Notes: generated by a model not told the origin, from the sequence alone. A stretch of 64,000 nucleotides of DNA from Chloroflexota bacterium (GCA_019873645.1 JAIOAX010000003.1:62001-126000), one strand, 5' to 3'. Positions 42,081 through 50,541 are shown, counted from the stretch's first letter. A program made the numbers and translations.

Positions 42081-43175
42081 ATGGAATCAAAAGAGTTCCT
42101 CCCGGAGTGTAAAGACGTTTTTCGCCAGACGGATGCAACGCGCATGCTGCTTGAAGCCGCCCCCATCGGCATTGTCGTCGTCAACAAGGTCGGGCAAATC
42201 GTTTTGGTCAACCGCAACGCCCAACAGTTATTTGGTTACACCGAAGCAGAACTCATCGAGCAGCCGTTGAGCATCCTGATTCCCGAAGCCTCACAAGAGA
42301 TTCATCTGCGTCACTGCGCGAACTATATGGATGCTCCACGTGTCCGGCCGATGGGCAGCGGGCTGGATCTCCATGCCCGGCGCAAGGACGGCAGCGTTTT
42401 CCCGGTCGAAATCAGCCTGGGATTTACCGAAAGCCCGCAGGGGTTGCTGGTCATCGCCTTTATCATTGACATAACCAGACAACGCATGGCCGAACAACTC
42501 CGCGACACCATGGTTCACACCCTGGTGCATGATTTACGCAATCCCCTGGGGGCCATCTACGCTGCCCTGGGTCTGCTGACAGAAAGTAGCTCGGCGATCC
42601 TGAATGATGAACATAAAACTGTTATTGAAATTGCCACCCACAATGTCCAAAAAATGCTCACACTCATCAACAACATCCTGGATGTCAACAAAGCCGAGAG
42701 CAGTCAACTGGTTCTGCATCCCGCGCCATTCCAGCTCCATGATCTGATTGCCGACACACTGAGCGGCCTGGCACCAATGGCTCAGAAGAAGAAGCTATAT
42801 TTGCTTGATGAAAGCCTCACCCCACTCCCCACGGCCTGGGGCGACACCCAACTTATCGGACGGGTTCTGCAAAACTTGATTGACAATGCCATCAAGTTCA
42901 CGCCGGAAGGCGGAACCGTTCGCATTCTGGCTGCATACGCCCCAGCAGAAAACAAACTCCGCGTTTCTGTCAGCGATACCGGGCCGGGGATTCCGCCGGA
43001 ACTGCAACCGCGCCTTTTCCAAAAATTCGTCACCGGCAAAACCGCCGGACGGGGCTTTGGCCTGGGGTTGGCCTTCTGCAAACTCGTCGTCGAGGCCCAC
43101 GGCGGCACCATCGAGGCCCAGAGTTCAGCGGACCAGGGTACAACGATCAGTTTTACACTGCCGGTGGCCGAGTAA
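42081..43175 (+). CDS. PAS-domain sensor histidine kinase
   Basis: The 364-residue protein has no membrane segment and is probably cytoplasmic. A PAS domain (about 18-135: APIGIVVVNKVGQIVLVNRNAQQLFGYTEAEL, RRKDGSVFPVEISLG) is followed by the dimerisation domain with the phosphoacceptor histidine in LVHDLRNPLGAIYAAL, and the ATPase domain with N-box LQNLIDNAIKFTPEGG, G1 VSDTGPGIPPE and G2 GFGLGLAFCKLVVEAHGG. All catalytic boxes are complete. No response regulator is adjacent; the regulator at 37762 is a possible but unsupported partner. The start is ATG 42081 without a clear ribosome site; TTG 42075 is possible. Confidence 0.88.
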   Translation: MESKEFLPECKDVFRQTDATRMLLEAAPIGIVVVNKVGQIVLVNRNAQQLFGYTEAELIEQPLSILIPEASQEIHLRHCANYMDAPRVRPMGSGLDLHARRKDGSVFPVEISLGFTESPQGLLVIAFIIDITRQRMAEQLRDTMVHTLVHDLRNPLGAIYAALGLLTESSSAILNDEHKTVIEIATHNVQKMLTLINNILDVNKAESSQLVLHPAPFQLHDLIADTLSGLAPMAQKKKLYLLDESLTPLPTAWGDTQLIGRVLQNLIDNAIKFTPEGGTVRILAAYAPAENKLRVSVSDTGPGIPPELQPRLFQKFVTGKTAGRGFGLGLAFCKLVVEAHGGTIEAQSSADQGTTISFTLPVAE

Positions 43176-43207
43176 ATAGAAGCTATCCCTCAGGGAGGTC
43201 ATTCACT

Positions 43208-44353
43208 ATGCCGAAAAAGGATCTATACGAGGCAATGTGCCGATTCTACGCGCTGATATTGGGGGCGCTCCCAATGCGCAACGAGCTGCGGGCCGTGCTG
43301 GAAGAAACGGTCGCCGAAGATGATCTGCGCGCCTTCTTTCTACTGCCGCTCTCGGGGCCTCTGCCGCTAGAGAAACTCGTGCGGCGGGCCGCGCGCAAGG
43401 GGCTAACAGAAGAGCAGGTATGTGGCATGCTCGACCGCTTGGCCGCGGAAGGCATCGTCCTGGCCTATGAGGGGAAACAGGGACGCGCCTACGAGCGCGG
43501 CAATGTGGTCTTTTTCACCGAACAGCAGATGCGCAAACTCGATGACTGCCCACGCCGCACCATACTGGCGCGTTTCTTCGATCAAGTGATGGAAACCAGT
43601 AGCCGCAACCTGCCTACTAAGACACCCTACTTCCGCGTCCTGCCGGCAGAGGCCACGGTGCCCAACAAAGACGCTTCCCCGCGCACGGTAATGGTGAACG
43701 AGGCCATCCCTGATCCGCGCGGCGTGTTGCCGATTGACGTCGTCTCGGAGATGGTGCGCCAGACATGGTTGATCGGCGTAGCCGAGTGTTACTGCCGCAA
43801 GGCCATGCGCATCCTGGGCCAGGGCTGCGCGCACCCACTCGAGACCTGTATGGTCTTCAACGAACTCGCCGACACGCTGATCCACAACGGCTTCGCCCGC
43901 CAACTAACCTATGATGAGGCTATGAAGATCATTTGGGAGTGTGAGAAACAAGGATTGGTGCACAACGTAGACAACTGCCAGGGCGAGATTCGCGCGCTGT
44001 GCAACTGTTGCGCCTGCGCTTGCGCCGTGCTGCGCACCTGGCAATACGGCCAACACAATGCCGGCGCGCCCTCGCGCTATGTGGTAGAATTCACCCCCCA
44101 GAAATGTACCCTGGACGAGGCCTGCGTCTCTGTCTGCCCAAGCGGCGCGCGCAAGATCGAGGACGGTCACATGGTCGTAGACCCGTCCGTATGCGTGGGC
44201 TGTGGTCTATGTGTGACCACCTGTCCACAGCACGCCAATCGGATGGTGCTGCGCGAACAGTCGCCGCACATCCCACGCACCTACTTTGAATTGTATGGTA
44301 AAATCGGGCGCGAGGCTCTGCTGGGGATGGTAAAGCGCAAGGTCCTGGGCTAG
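43208..44353 (+). CDS. 4Fe-4S ferredoxin-type protein with cysteine-rich central region
   Basis: An iron-sulfur protein of 381 residues. Residues 1-95 are helical, like a winged helix (PLPLEKLVRRAARKGLTEEQVCGMLDRLAAEGIV). The centre holds two cysteine groups, AECYCRKAMRILGQGC with LETCMVF, and ALCNCCACACAVLRT. The C-terminus is ferredoxin-like, with KCTLDEACVSVCPSGA and the regular CVGCGLCVTTCP. It could pass electrons to a partner reductase or dehydrogenase; such proteins are found with anaerobic oxidoreductases, but no partner is adjacent. GGGAGG precedes ATG 43208. Specific function unknown. Confidence 0.75.
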   Translation: MPKKDLYEAMCRFYALILGALPMRNELRAVLEETVAEDDLRAFFLLPLSGPLPLEKLVRRAARKGLTEEQVCGMLDRLAAEGIVLAYEGKQGRAYERGNVVFFTEQQMRKLDDCPRRTILARFFDQVMETSSRNLPTKTPYFRVLPAEATVPNKDASPRTVMVNEAIPDPRGVLPIDVVSEMVRQTWLIGVAECYCRKAMRILGQGCAHPLETCMVFNELADTLIHNGFARQLTYDEAMKIIWECEKQGLVHNVDNCQGEIRALCNCCACACAVLRTWQYGQHNAGAPSRYVVEFTPQKCTLDEACVSVCPSGARKIEDGHMVVDPSVCVGCGLCVTTCPQHANRMVLREQSPHIPRTYFELYGKIGREALLGMVKRKVLG

Positions 44354-44408
44354 AAGATTTGACAATTTCAGCAAACCGGAGAAAATATGCGCTGAGGGGA
44401 TATTGAAC

Positions 44409-44477
44409 ATGCCACAGCGTCATTTTCAAAACGACAAGAAGGACAAGCGCACCAAGCCGGACGCAGAGTCTGGATAA
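44409..44477 (+). CDS. Possible 22-residue small protein
   Basis: ATG 44409 preceded by GAGGGG at about 8 bases opens a frame of 22 very basic, polar residues (MPQRHFQNDKKDKR and so on) that ends before the terminator at 44501. The ribosome site and the terminator are in its favour; the length and lack of known relatives are against it. No function proposed. Confidence 0.25.
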   Translation: MPQRHFQNDKKDKRTKPDAESG

Positions 44478-44500
44478 GTGTGTTTGTGTCCCATCAGACA

Positions 44501-44544
44501 AAAACCAGCTTCCAGGCTCGTACATATAGCCGGAAGCTGTTTTT
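44501..44544 (+). terminator. Intrinsic terminator after the ferredoxin-type gene
   Basis: Stem cagcttcc (44506-44513) pairs with ggaagctg (44532-44539), flanked by aaaac and TTTTTGTTTT. The 325-bp gap 44354-44679 holds this, the possible small gene and one short repeat block. Confidence 0.75.
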
Positions 44545-44552
44545 GTTTTCAA

Positions 44553-44627
44553 TCAACGGATTTAGCGAATTGTATATGCTATAACCGGATAAAAATCTGC
44601 TTAATCTGCTAAATCTGCTGATAGAAG
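44553..44627. repeat. Short tandem repeat (aatctgct units)
   Basis: atctgcttaatctgctaaat-type units, related to elements at 45717-45796 and 51297-51362. Confidence 0.75.
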
Positions 44628-44679
44628 ATGTTTTTGCAGTCGTTTTTATCAGCCAAGTCAAAATTGAAGGAGGAGAACA

Positions 44680-44847
44680 ATGTTCGCAGAATGTCCAGAA
44701 TGTGCCGCCCAGATTCCCCTGGCAACGGATGCCATCGTCCACGAGATCGTCGTATGCCCCGATTGTGGGACCGAGCTTGAGATCGTCAGTCTCGATCCGC
44801 CCGCGGTGGATTACGCGCCGCAGGAAGAAGAAGACTGGGGCGAATAA
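44680..44847 (+). CDS. lysW: Amino-group carrier protein LysW
   Basis: LysW is the small acidic carrier whose C-terminal glutamate is joined through an isopeptide bond to alpha-aminoadipate or glutamate and carried through the pathway. The 55-residue product has a zinc-ribbon made of CPEC (residues 5-8) and CPDC (26-29) and ends in the diagnostic EDWGE. AAGGAGGAG lies four bases before ATG 44680. lysX begins 11 bp after its stop, so they form an operon. It is easily missed because of its size. Confidence 0.95.
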   Translation: MFAECPECAAQIPLATDAIVHEIVVCPDCGTELEIVSLDPPAVDYAPQEEEDWGE

Positions 44848-44858
44848 GGAGCGCGGAT

Positions 44859-45707
44859 ATGGTCAAAGTCGGTATTCTGTGCTCCCGGATCCGCGTCGAA
44901 GAAAAACTGCTCATCACCGAGCTACAAAATCGCGGTGTTGATTTCGACATCATTGACGACCGCGAAGTCATCTTCGACATCCAGAAGAACGGCTGGCAGT
45001 ATGACGTGGTTCTTGAACGCTGCATCAGCCACTCCCGCGCACTCTACGCGCTGCTCCTGTTCCGCGATTGGGGGGTCCCCACCGTTAACACCTACGAGGT
45101 CGCCGAGAATTGCGGCAATAAGCTGTTGACCACCAGTGCGCTGGTACGCGCCGGTATTCCTACCCCACGCACGCTGGTCGCCTTCACGCCAGAATCGGCG
45201 CTTCAAGCCATCGAGACGCTGGGGTATCCGGTGGTGCTCAAGCCCGGCGTTGGCTCGTGGGGGCGGTTGCTTTCCAAAATCAACGACCGCGACGCCGCCG
45301 AAACGGTCCTCGAACACAAGGAAATCCTTGGCTCCTACCATCACTCGATCTACTACATCCAGGAATACATCCACAAGCCGGGGCGGGACATCCGCGCCTT
45401 CGTCGTGGGCGACGAGACCATCGCCGCCATTTACCGCACCTCGCCTCACTGGATTACCAACACAGCGCGCGGCGGCGTAGCCTCCAACTGCCCGGTGACA
45501 CCGGAGCTAAACGCGTTGTGCATTGCGGCTGCCAAGGCCATCGGCGGAGGCGTCGTCGCGCTTGACATCTTCGAGGATGAGCACCGCGGGCTGCTGGTGA
45601 ACGAAATCAACTACACGATGGAGTTCCGCAATAGCATTGACACCACAGGGGTCAATATCCCGGCGAAGGTGATTGACTACACCTTGCAGGTTGCCAAAGC
45701 TAACTAA
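44859..45707 (+). CDS. lysX: LysW--amino acid ligase (LysX/ArgX)
   Basis: ATP-grasp ligase that joins the amino group of alpha-aminoadipate (LysX) or glutamate (ArgX) to the LysW tail. The 282-residue product has the N-terminal lobe [34 protein letters not shown], the ATP-grasp core [16 protein letters not shown] and [18 protein letters not shown], and the closing [21 protein letters not shown], which is characteristic of the family. AAGGAG precedes ATG 44859. Whether it serves lysine, arginine or both is not fixed by sequence alone; lysY, lysZ and lysJ are not in the window. Confidence 0.92.
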   Translation: MVKVGILCSRIRVEEKLLITELQNRGVDFDIIDDREVIFDIQKNGWQYDVVLERCISHSRALYALLLFRDWGVPTVNTYEVAENCGNKLLTTSALVRAGIPTPRTLVAFTPESALQAIETLGYPVVLKPGVGSWGRLLSKINDRDAAETVLEHKEILGSYHHSIYYIQEYIHKPGRDIRAFVVGDETIAAIYRTSPHWITNTARGGVASNCPVTPELNALCIAAAKAIGGGVVALDIFEDEHRGLLVNEINYTMEFRNSIDTTGVNIPAKVIDYTLQVAKAN

Positions 45708-45716
45708 GGCGCAAAT

Positions 45717-45796
45717 CTTCTATCAGCAGATTAAGCAGATTGAACGGATTCAATGCTGTAAAACGAGTAAAATCTGCTGAATCTGCTAAATCTATT
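45717..45796. repeat. Short tandem repeat (cagattaag/aatctgct units)
   Basis: Partly palindromic block of 9-10 bp units directly left of element F copy 2. Confidence 0.75.
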
Positions 45797-45931
45797 CCGA
45801 AAATGGTCAGCAGATTAAGCAGATTGAGCAGATTTATGCAACAATTGAAAGCTAATCCGTTCAAATCCGTTTAATCCGTTGACATGCATTTTCATGCTGG
45901 GTGGAGAGCGTAGCTCATGATGTCTGCTGAC
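45797..45931. repeat. Dispersed element F, copy 2 (reverse orientation)
   Basis: Near-identical in reverse complement to 18827-18951, with one additional 10-bp unit. It lies upstream of lysK. Confidence 0.85.
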
Positions 45932-45960
45932 AAGAAATGCACCTTTCAGCGCGTGGTTAG

Positions 45961-45966
45961 TATAAA
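45961..45966 (+). promoter_or_regulatory. Possible -10 box of lysK
   Basis: TATAAA ending 8 bp before ATG 45975, with no Shine-Dalgarno; the -35 is not convincing. Suggests a leaderless message. Confidence 0.4.
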
Positions 45967-45974
45967 TCAAGATA

Positions 45975-47027
45975 ATGTCTGCCTTCGACGATAATCAGGC
46001 TGACGCCTTGCTCCAGGGTCTCGTTGAGTCCTACAGCCCCTCGACGCAGGAACGTCCGGCGGTCGCTTACCTCGTTGAGCAGATGGCGGCGTTTGGGTTT
46101 CACGCTTACATAGACGGCGCCGGCAACGCCGTAGGCGAGATCGGCGCCGGAGATCGTGTCACCCTGCTGCTCGGACACATTGATACCGTGCCCGGCTTCA
46201 TCGAAGTGCGGCGTGAAGGGGACCTGCTCTACGGACGCGGCGCGGTGGACGCCAAAGGCCCGCTGGCAACGTTCGTCATGGCGGCGGTGCGGGCCGGAAC
46301 CACCAACGGCAGGCGCATCGTGGTCGTCGGCGCGGTGGAAGAAGAAGCGGCCACCTCCAAAGGCGCGCGCTTCCTGCTGGATAAACTTACGCCGGAGGCC
46401 GTCATCATCGGCGAACCGAGCGGCTGGGACTGTGTGACGACAGGCTACAAAGGCCGTCTGCTGGCGCAGTATACGCTTTCCCGTAAGATCGGGCACACCG
46501 CCGGGCCTGATGCGAGCGCGTGCGAAGCGGCGTTTGCTTTCTGGCGCGCGGTGACGGAGTATGCTGCCGCTTACAATGCCACCCGCCCACGGGTCTTTGA
46601 GCAGCTCACGCCCTCACTGCGCGCCATGCACTCCGAGGATGACGGCTTTGTACAGACGGCAACGCTGGCGATGGGTTTTCGTCTGCCGCCGGAGATCCAT
46701 GTCGCCGACCTGCAAGCGGCACTGCGCACTCTCGCCGGAGATGCTGAGCTATGCTTCAGCGGCATCGAGGCGGCCTACCATGCTGCAAAAAACACACCGC
46801 TGGCGCGCGCCTTCGTCAAGGCCATTGACGCCGAAGGTGGACGCATCCAGTTCAAGGTCAAAAGCGGCACCTCGGATATGAACGTCGTCGGCCCGGCCTG
46901 GAATTGCCCTATCCTGGCCTACGGGCCGGGCGACGCGACGCTCGATCACACGCCGCACGAACACATTGATTTGCAGGAATATCACAAGGGAATTGCCGTG
47001 TTGACGCGGGTGTTGCAGGATAGTTGA
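45975..47027 (+). CDS. lysK: LysW-lysine/ornithine hydrolase (LysK), M20 family
   Basis: Releases lysine or ornithine from LysW at the last step of the carrier pathway. The 350-residue product is an M20-type metallopeptidase: LLLGHIDTVPGFIEV with the first metal histidine and aspartate, GRGAVDAKGPLATFVMA with the bridging aspartate, VGAVEEEAATSKGARFL with the catalytic Glu pair, and HTPHEHIDLQEY with the last metal histidine. KSGTSDMNVVGPAWNCP is typical of LysK. It is 267 bp from lysX, the gap being repeat DNA, so it may have its own promoter. Confidence 0.92.
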   Translation: MSAFDDNQADALLQGLVESYSPSTQERPAVAYLVEQMAAFGFHAYIDGAGNAVGEIGAGDRVTLLLGHIDTVPGFIEVRREGDLLYGRGAVDAKGPLATFVMAAVRAGTTNGRRIVVVGAVEEEAATSKGARFLLDKLTPEAVIIGEPSGWDCVTTGYKGRLLAQYTLSRKIGHTAGPDASACEAAFAFWRAVTEYAAAYNATRPRVFEQLTPSLRAMHSEDDGFVQTATLAMGFRLPPEIHVADLQAALRTLAGDAELCFSGIEAAYHAAKNTPLARAFVKAIDAEGGRIQFKVKSGTSDMNVVGPAWNCPILAYGPGDATLDHTPHEHIDLQEYHKGIAVLTRVLQDS

Positions 47028-47104
47028 AGCTATGCTATCATAACGGCTAGAGGACGAGACGTTGCCACCGGAGAGGCGGTGAGGTTCAAAATGGAGGTTC
47101 AGTC

Positions 47105-47461
47105 ATGAACACGGTTAATTCAGCTCATGCCATTGATGTGCAGGTATTATCCATCGCACACCAATTGGAACCGGATGTTGACGTTGACACAGCGCTGCGG
47201 GCCATCCTGCTTAACGAAATACGCCGTCGCTTAGCCTCCTACGAGCTAATCGTACGCAATCTCGAACAAAAATATGCGATGTCCTTGGCTGAATTTGAAA
47301 ACCGCAATATGGTCGAACAACTCGGTTACTCGTTTGAGGTAGAAAACGATCATCAAGACTGGGACCAAGCTATGGATGCCTCACATAGCTTACGTGAACT
47401 ATTGCATGAACTCACCAACGTGGAAAAAACTCCGCGAAGAACACTTGTTTCTACGACCTGA
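47105..47461 (+). CDS. Small protein, possible antitoxin of a two-gene module
   Basis: A 118-residue, acidic, mostly helical protein (LRAILLNEIRRRLASYELIVRNLEQKYAMSLAEFENRNM) with a ribosome site GGAGG before ATG 47105. The segment SYELIVRNLEQKYAMSLAEFE resembles small DUF-type partners of PIN or RelE-like toxins, but I cannot name the family. The module 47105-47829 appears richer in AT than its surroundings, which fits a mobile toxin-antitoxin pair. The downstream gene starts after a gap of 86 bp, or overlaps it if an earlier start is used. Confidence 0.5.
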   Translation: MNTVNSAHAIDVQVLSIAHQLEPDVDVDTALRAILLNEIRRRLASYELIVRNLEQKYAMSLAEFENRNMVEQLGYSFEVENDHQDWDQAMDASHSLRELLHELTNVEKTPRRTLVSTT

Positions 47462-47547
47462 GTTTAGCCCGAGGCACACCCTTATGGAACATCGAGGAAC
47501 AGATTCGCGTTGAGCTACACCATAGAGTCTTCATCCGCGGGATTACG

Positions 47548-47829
47548 ATGTGGGAACGCACACCACATACTCTGAAGGTGCGTTTAGCTATAACTGATGA
47601 ATGTTTTGTTCAAGTATATGTCAATCCGCGCAAAGGTTGGGTGAGTTACACGCTGATCCTGCGCAACACACGCATCTATGGCCGTGATAATGATGGACAC
47701 GGGTGGCACCGGCACCCTTACGCTAATCCTACCGCACACGATTTCAGCGTCGAAGGCGCGCACCCGGTTACCTGGCCTGAGTTTCTGGAAGAAGTACAGC
47801 AAATCTTAATCAAAGCAGGGGTGCTATGA
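47548..47829 (+). CDS. Small protein, possible toxin partner
   Basis: The 93-residue product begins MWERTPHTLKVRLAITDECFVQVYVNPRKGW and continues with GHGWHRHPYANPTAHDFS and VTWPEFLEEVQQILIK. The HRHP...HDFS...EFLEEV pattern suggests the TumE-like small toxin group, but this is weak. The frame is open without a stop from 47410, so the protein could start earlier, at the CTG 47458 or another non-ATG codon; the first ATG is 47548 and lacks a clear ribosome site. It ends 25 bp before the amidohydrolase gene. No activity can be claimed. Confidence 0.45.
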   Translation: MWERTPHTLKVRLAITDECFVQVYVNPRKGWVSYTLILRNTRIYGRDNDGHGWHRHPYANPTAHDFSVEGAHPVTWPEFLEEVQQILIKAGVL

Positions 47830-47854
47830 CACCCATTTCAAGGAGAAACTGTTT

Positions 47855-48610
47855 ATGCTTATCATTGATGCCGACACCCACATAGCCCCCACCGGCGGGG
47901 CGTTTGCCCTGGAAGAGCACCTCAAACGTATGGAGCGCGCCGGCATTGATAAGACGGTCACCTGGCTCAAGCCGGATTATCGCGGTACGGAGATCGAGGG
48001 GCACAACCGTTACGTCTACGAAGCCATGCGTCAGTATCCCGATAAAATTCTCGGCTTCGGTTGGGCCGATCCCACTGTGAGCGTGGAACACGCCAAAAAG
48101 ATGGTCAAAGTCTGTGTGGAGGAATACGGTTTCTACGGGGTGAAGCTCAACGGGGCGCAGAACAACTATCGCATTGATGATCCCGTACTGGCATTGCCCG
48201 TCATCGAAGAAATCGCCAAAGCCGGCGTGATGCTGGCGTTCCACATCGGCGCGGACTTCTACGAGAACACGCATCCCTTCCGGGCCGAGCGCGTGGCGCG
48301 CATGTACCCCGAAATGCCGATCCTGATGGTGCACATGGGGATGCTGAGCCGGGATATGAACCAGGCCGTTGTCGAAATCGCGCAACGCTGCCCGAACATG
48401 TTCCTCGTCGGCAGTTCAACCACCGAACCGGCCATTATGTACGCCATCAGGACCCTTGGCGCCGAGCGCGTGCTTTTCGGCACCGATGCACCCTTCCAGC
48501 GTCCGCATGTCGTCCGCGCCACCTACGAAGCCGCGCTGGCCGACGATGTCACCCCTGCCGAGCGCGATCTGATTATGGGCGGCAATGCAGCGAAACTGTT
48601 CAAGCTCTAA
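47855..48610 (+). CDS. Amidohydrolase family 2 protein
   Basis: A metal-dependent TIM-barrel hydrolase or decarboxylase of 251 residues: MLIIDADTHIAP (the HxH-like start reads DADTHI), GFYGVKLNGAQNNYRIDDP, MLAFHIGADFYENTHPF, ILMVHMGML and the closing RVLFGTDAPF with the catalytic aspartate. AAGGAG precedes ATG 47855. Members range over decarboxylases and lactonases; the substrate cannot be deduced. Neighbours (a possible toxin pair upstream, a creatininase gene convergent downstream) give little help. Confidence 0.85.
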   Translation: MLIIDADTHIAPTGGAFALEEHLKRMERAGIDKTVTWLKPDYRGTEIEGHNRYVYEAMRQYPDKILGFGWADPTVSVEHAKKMVKVCVEEYGFYGVKLNGAQNNYRIDDPVLALPVIEEIAKAGVMLAFHIGADFYENTHPFRAERVARMYPEMPILMVHMGMLSRDMNQAVVEIAQRCPNMFLVGSSTTEPAIMYAIRTLGAERVLFGTDAPFQRPHVVRATYEAALADDVTPAERDLIMGGNAAKLFKL

Positions 48611-48641
48611 CGTTCAAACGTTCAAACGTTCTAACGTTGTT
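48608..48641. repeat. Short tandem repeat A
   Basis: Four ttcaaacg/ttctaacg units in the junction of two convergent genes, running into the C-terminal codons of the creatininase gene. Confidence 0.8.
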
Positions 48642-49411
48642 TTTTGGAAGAATTCACGGGTGAGCGCCGGCACGACTTGATCCGCCTTGACCGCCGCGAT
48701 GTACTCCGCCAGGTTATCAACCTCCAGTTGGCGCAACGCGAGGCCCTTTTCGCGCGTCGCGGGACGTGCGTCTCCAGCGTAATGATCCGGGTAGTTTGCA
48801 TACCACCAGATGCCAGTGTGCGTCGGAGGCAGGTCGCGCAAGCGGTTGAGGGGCAGCGCCGGTTCTGCCGGAACGCGATCCATGTGCACCAGCTCCGGGT
48901 GATTTGCCAGGCTGATGGAGGTTTCACATTCGCAGGCGTGGCCGTGCAGTTCAGTCTCCACGATGGCTTTCCAGCGCGCCTGCCGCTCCGGCGTGAGACC
49001 CTGCGGCAGATACAGGGAGTATGGCTTTTCTTCCCACAAAGCGCACTGTGAGAGAAAATGTATCAAATGGATGTTGCCCCCGTGGCCGTTGAAAAGGATG
49101 ATCTTTTTGAAGCCGTTGCGCCCGATCTCGTCACAGACGCTCTGAATGACTTCCAGTAACAACGTGGGACGGAGCGTCACCGCGCCGGGGAAACAGCGCG
49201 CTTCGTAAATCTGGCCGAAGTAGAACGGCGGGAAGACCACTGCCGGCTCCCGCTCGGCCGCGATACACGCAATCTTGTGCGCATTGAGGTAATCCGTACC
49301 CAGAGGCAAGTGCTCGCTGTGCTTCTCCAGCACACCCAGCGCCAGGATACAGACGCCCGTTGTGCGCACGGCCTCCGCAAATGCTGTGGATGTCAAATTT
49401 TCCCATTGCAT
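48614..49411 (-). CDS. Creatininase (creatinine amidohydrolase) family protein
   Basis: The 265-residue product shows ALGVLEKHSEHLPLGTD, with the metal-binding glutamate, histidine and aspartate of the family, FPPFYFGQIYEARCFPGAV, ILFNGHGGNIHLI and HACECETSISLANHPELV with the last acidic ligand. Family members hydrolyse creatinine or mycofactocin precursors, or act on other cyclic amides; which applies here is open. AAGGAGG precedes ATG 49411. Its last residues (ERLNV) lie within repeat A. It is 88 bp downstream of the URO-D-family gene on the same strand and may share its transcript. Confidence 0.85.
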   Translation of the reverse strand: MQWENLTSTAFAEAVRTTGVCILALGVLEKHSEHLPLGTDYLNAHKIACIAAEREPAVVFPPFYFGQIYEARCFPGAVTLRPTLLLEVIQSVCDEIGRNGFKKIILFNGHGGNIHLIHFLSQCALWEEKPYSLYLPQGLTPERQARWKAIVETELHGHACECETSISLANHPELVHMDRVPAEPALPLNRLRDLPPTHTGIWWYANYPDHYAGDARPATREKGLALRQLEVDNLAEYIAAVKADQVVPALTREFFQKTTLERLNV

Positions 49412-49428
49412 AGTATTCCTCCTTATAA

Positions 49429-49495
49429 CTCTCAGCCATCAGCCGTCAGCCATCAGCCGTCAGCCATCAGCGGTCAGCCGAAAGCTGATTGCTAA
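49429..49495. repeat. Short tandem repeat (cagccatcagccgt units)
   Basis: Seven degenerate 7-bp cagccat/cagccgt units between the creatininase and URO-D genes. Confidence 0.85.
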
Positions 49496-49498
49496 TCG

Positions 49499-50503
49499 CT
49501 ACTCCAACCATGCCTCAAACACTGCCGCCACGTTCTCCATAGAGACATCATTGCCCCATTCACACTGCGCAATGACGCCGCCGGAGCCGTCATCGAGAGC
49601 GCGGCGCACCCGGCGCACGCCCTCCTTCACCTGTTCCGGCGTCCCAAAGGGGAGCAGATACTGACGATCAATCTCGCCCCAGAAGGTGATCTTGCCGCGA
49701 TATGTCTGTCCCAGGGCTTCGATATCCATACAGAAAAGCTGTGAATTGAGGGCGTCCACGCCGATTTCGATCAAGTCGGGGTAAATGGCCGCAATGTGCC
49801 CGTCAGAATGGAAGAAGGCGAACTTTCCGGCGCTGTGGATGAGCGTCACGTAATCGGCGTAAAGCGGCTTGAAGATCGCACGCCACATCTGTGGAGAGAT
49901 GAGAAGCTGATTTTGCGCGCCCCAATCATCCATAAAACTGATGCCATCCACGTCGGTCCGAGTCCAAAGTGCCAACTCACGCATAAAGAACTCGTGCACC
50001 ATATCGCGTAAGGTGAACAGCTCCGCCGTTCCGCAGGCCAGGTCCAGAAATAGCTTCTCCGTGCCGCGAATGAACTGCATGCGCTCGAAGGGGCGTACCG
50101 TCGTCCCGGCGAGGATGAATTGATCGCTTTGCGCGCAACTCACGTTGACGCGGCTGAAATCGGCATTGTCCAGGATTTCATAAGGCGGACGATAGTGCGC
50201 CAGCGCCGCCCAGTCATCCAGCGGCGCGTGTTTGACTTCGCCGATGACGCCGGGTTGAAGCACCTCCCATCCACAGCCCCACTCGTCAGTATACGCGCCT
50301 ACCTGGTTGGGAACGCCGCGCGCCCGTTCGCCGCGCCCATATTGCACATCCGGTCCGGCAATATCTTCGGGGAAACGGGCGCGCAAGGCGGCCAATTCCA
50401 CGGCGCGAAATAGCGGTACGCCGGGCAACGTCCACAGGTGACGCGGCGCCCGGTCGGGATGCTCAAAACGCAAAGCGCGAATCACACGTTCACGGCCAAT
50501 CAT
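49499..50503 (-). CDS. URO-D (uroporphyrinogen decarboxylase) family protein
   Basis: The 334-residue product has the family fold: MIGRERVIRALRFEHPDRAPRHLW at the N-terminus, LALWTRTDVDGISFMDDWGAQNQLLISPQMWR and SAGKFAFFHSDGHIAAIYPDLIEIGVDALNS. These match the MtaA/MtbA-like or uncharacterised URO-D branch better than true HemE, which is shorter in its head and carries conserved arginines not seen here. Such proteins are often corrinoid methyltransferases or unknown enzymes near sugar genes in Chloroflexota. The start ATG 50503 follows a short repeat, without a visible ribosome site. Confidence 0.8.
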   Translation of the reverse strand: MIGRERVIRALRFEHPDRAPRHLWTLPGVPLFRAVELAALRARFPEDIAGPDVQYGRGERARGVPNQVGAYTDEWGCGWEVLQPGVIGEVKHAPLDDWAALAHYRPPYEILDNADFSRVNVSCAQSDQFILAGTTVRPFERMQFIRGTEKLFLDLACGTAELFTLRDMVHEFFMRELALWTRTDVDGISFMDDWGAQNQLLISPQMWRAIFKPLYADYVTLIHSAGKFAFFHSDGHIAAIYPDLIEIGVDALNSQLFCMDIEALGQTYRGKITFWGEIDRQYLLPFGTPEQVKEGVRRVRRALDDGSGGVIAQCEWGNDVSMENVAAVFEAWLE

Positions 50504-50508
50504 TTTTG

Positions 50509-50541
50509 GATTTTAGATTTGCGATTTTGGATTTTGGGTTA
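50509..50541. repeat. Short tandem repeat (gattttgg units)
   Basis: ggattttagatttgcgatt-type units directly upstream of the URO-D gene; the same family at 61868-61906. Confidence 0.75.

Noticed and set aside
37762..43175. Two-component pair of the regulator at 37762 and the PAS kinase at 42081
   Set aside because: They are about 3.7 kb apart with unrelated genes, including a minus-strand gene, between them; no evidence for a partnership.
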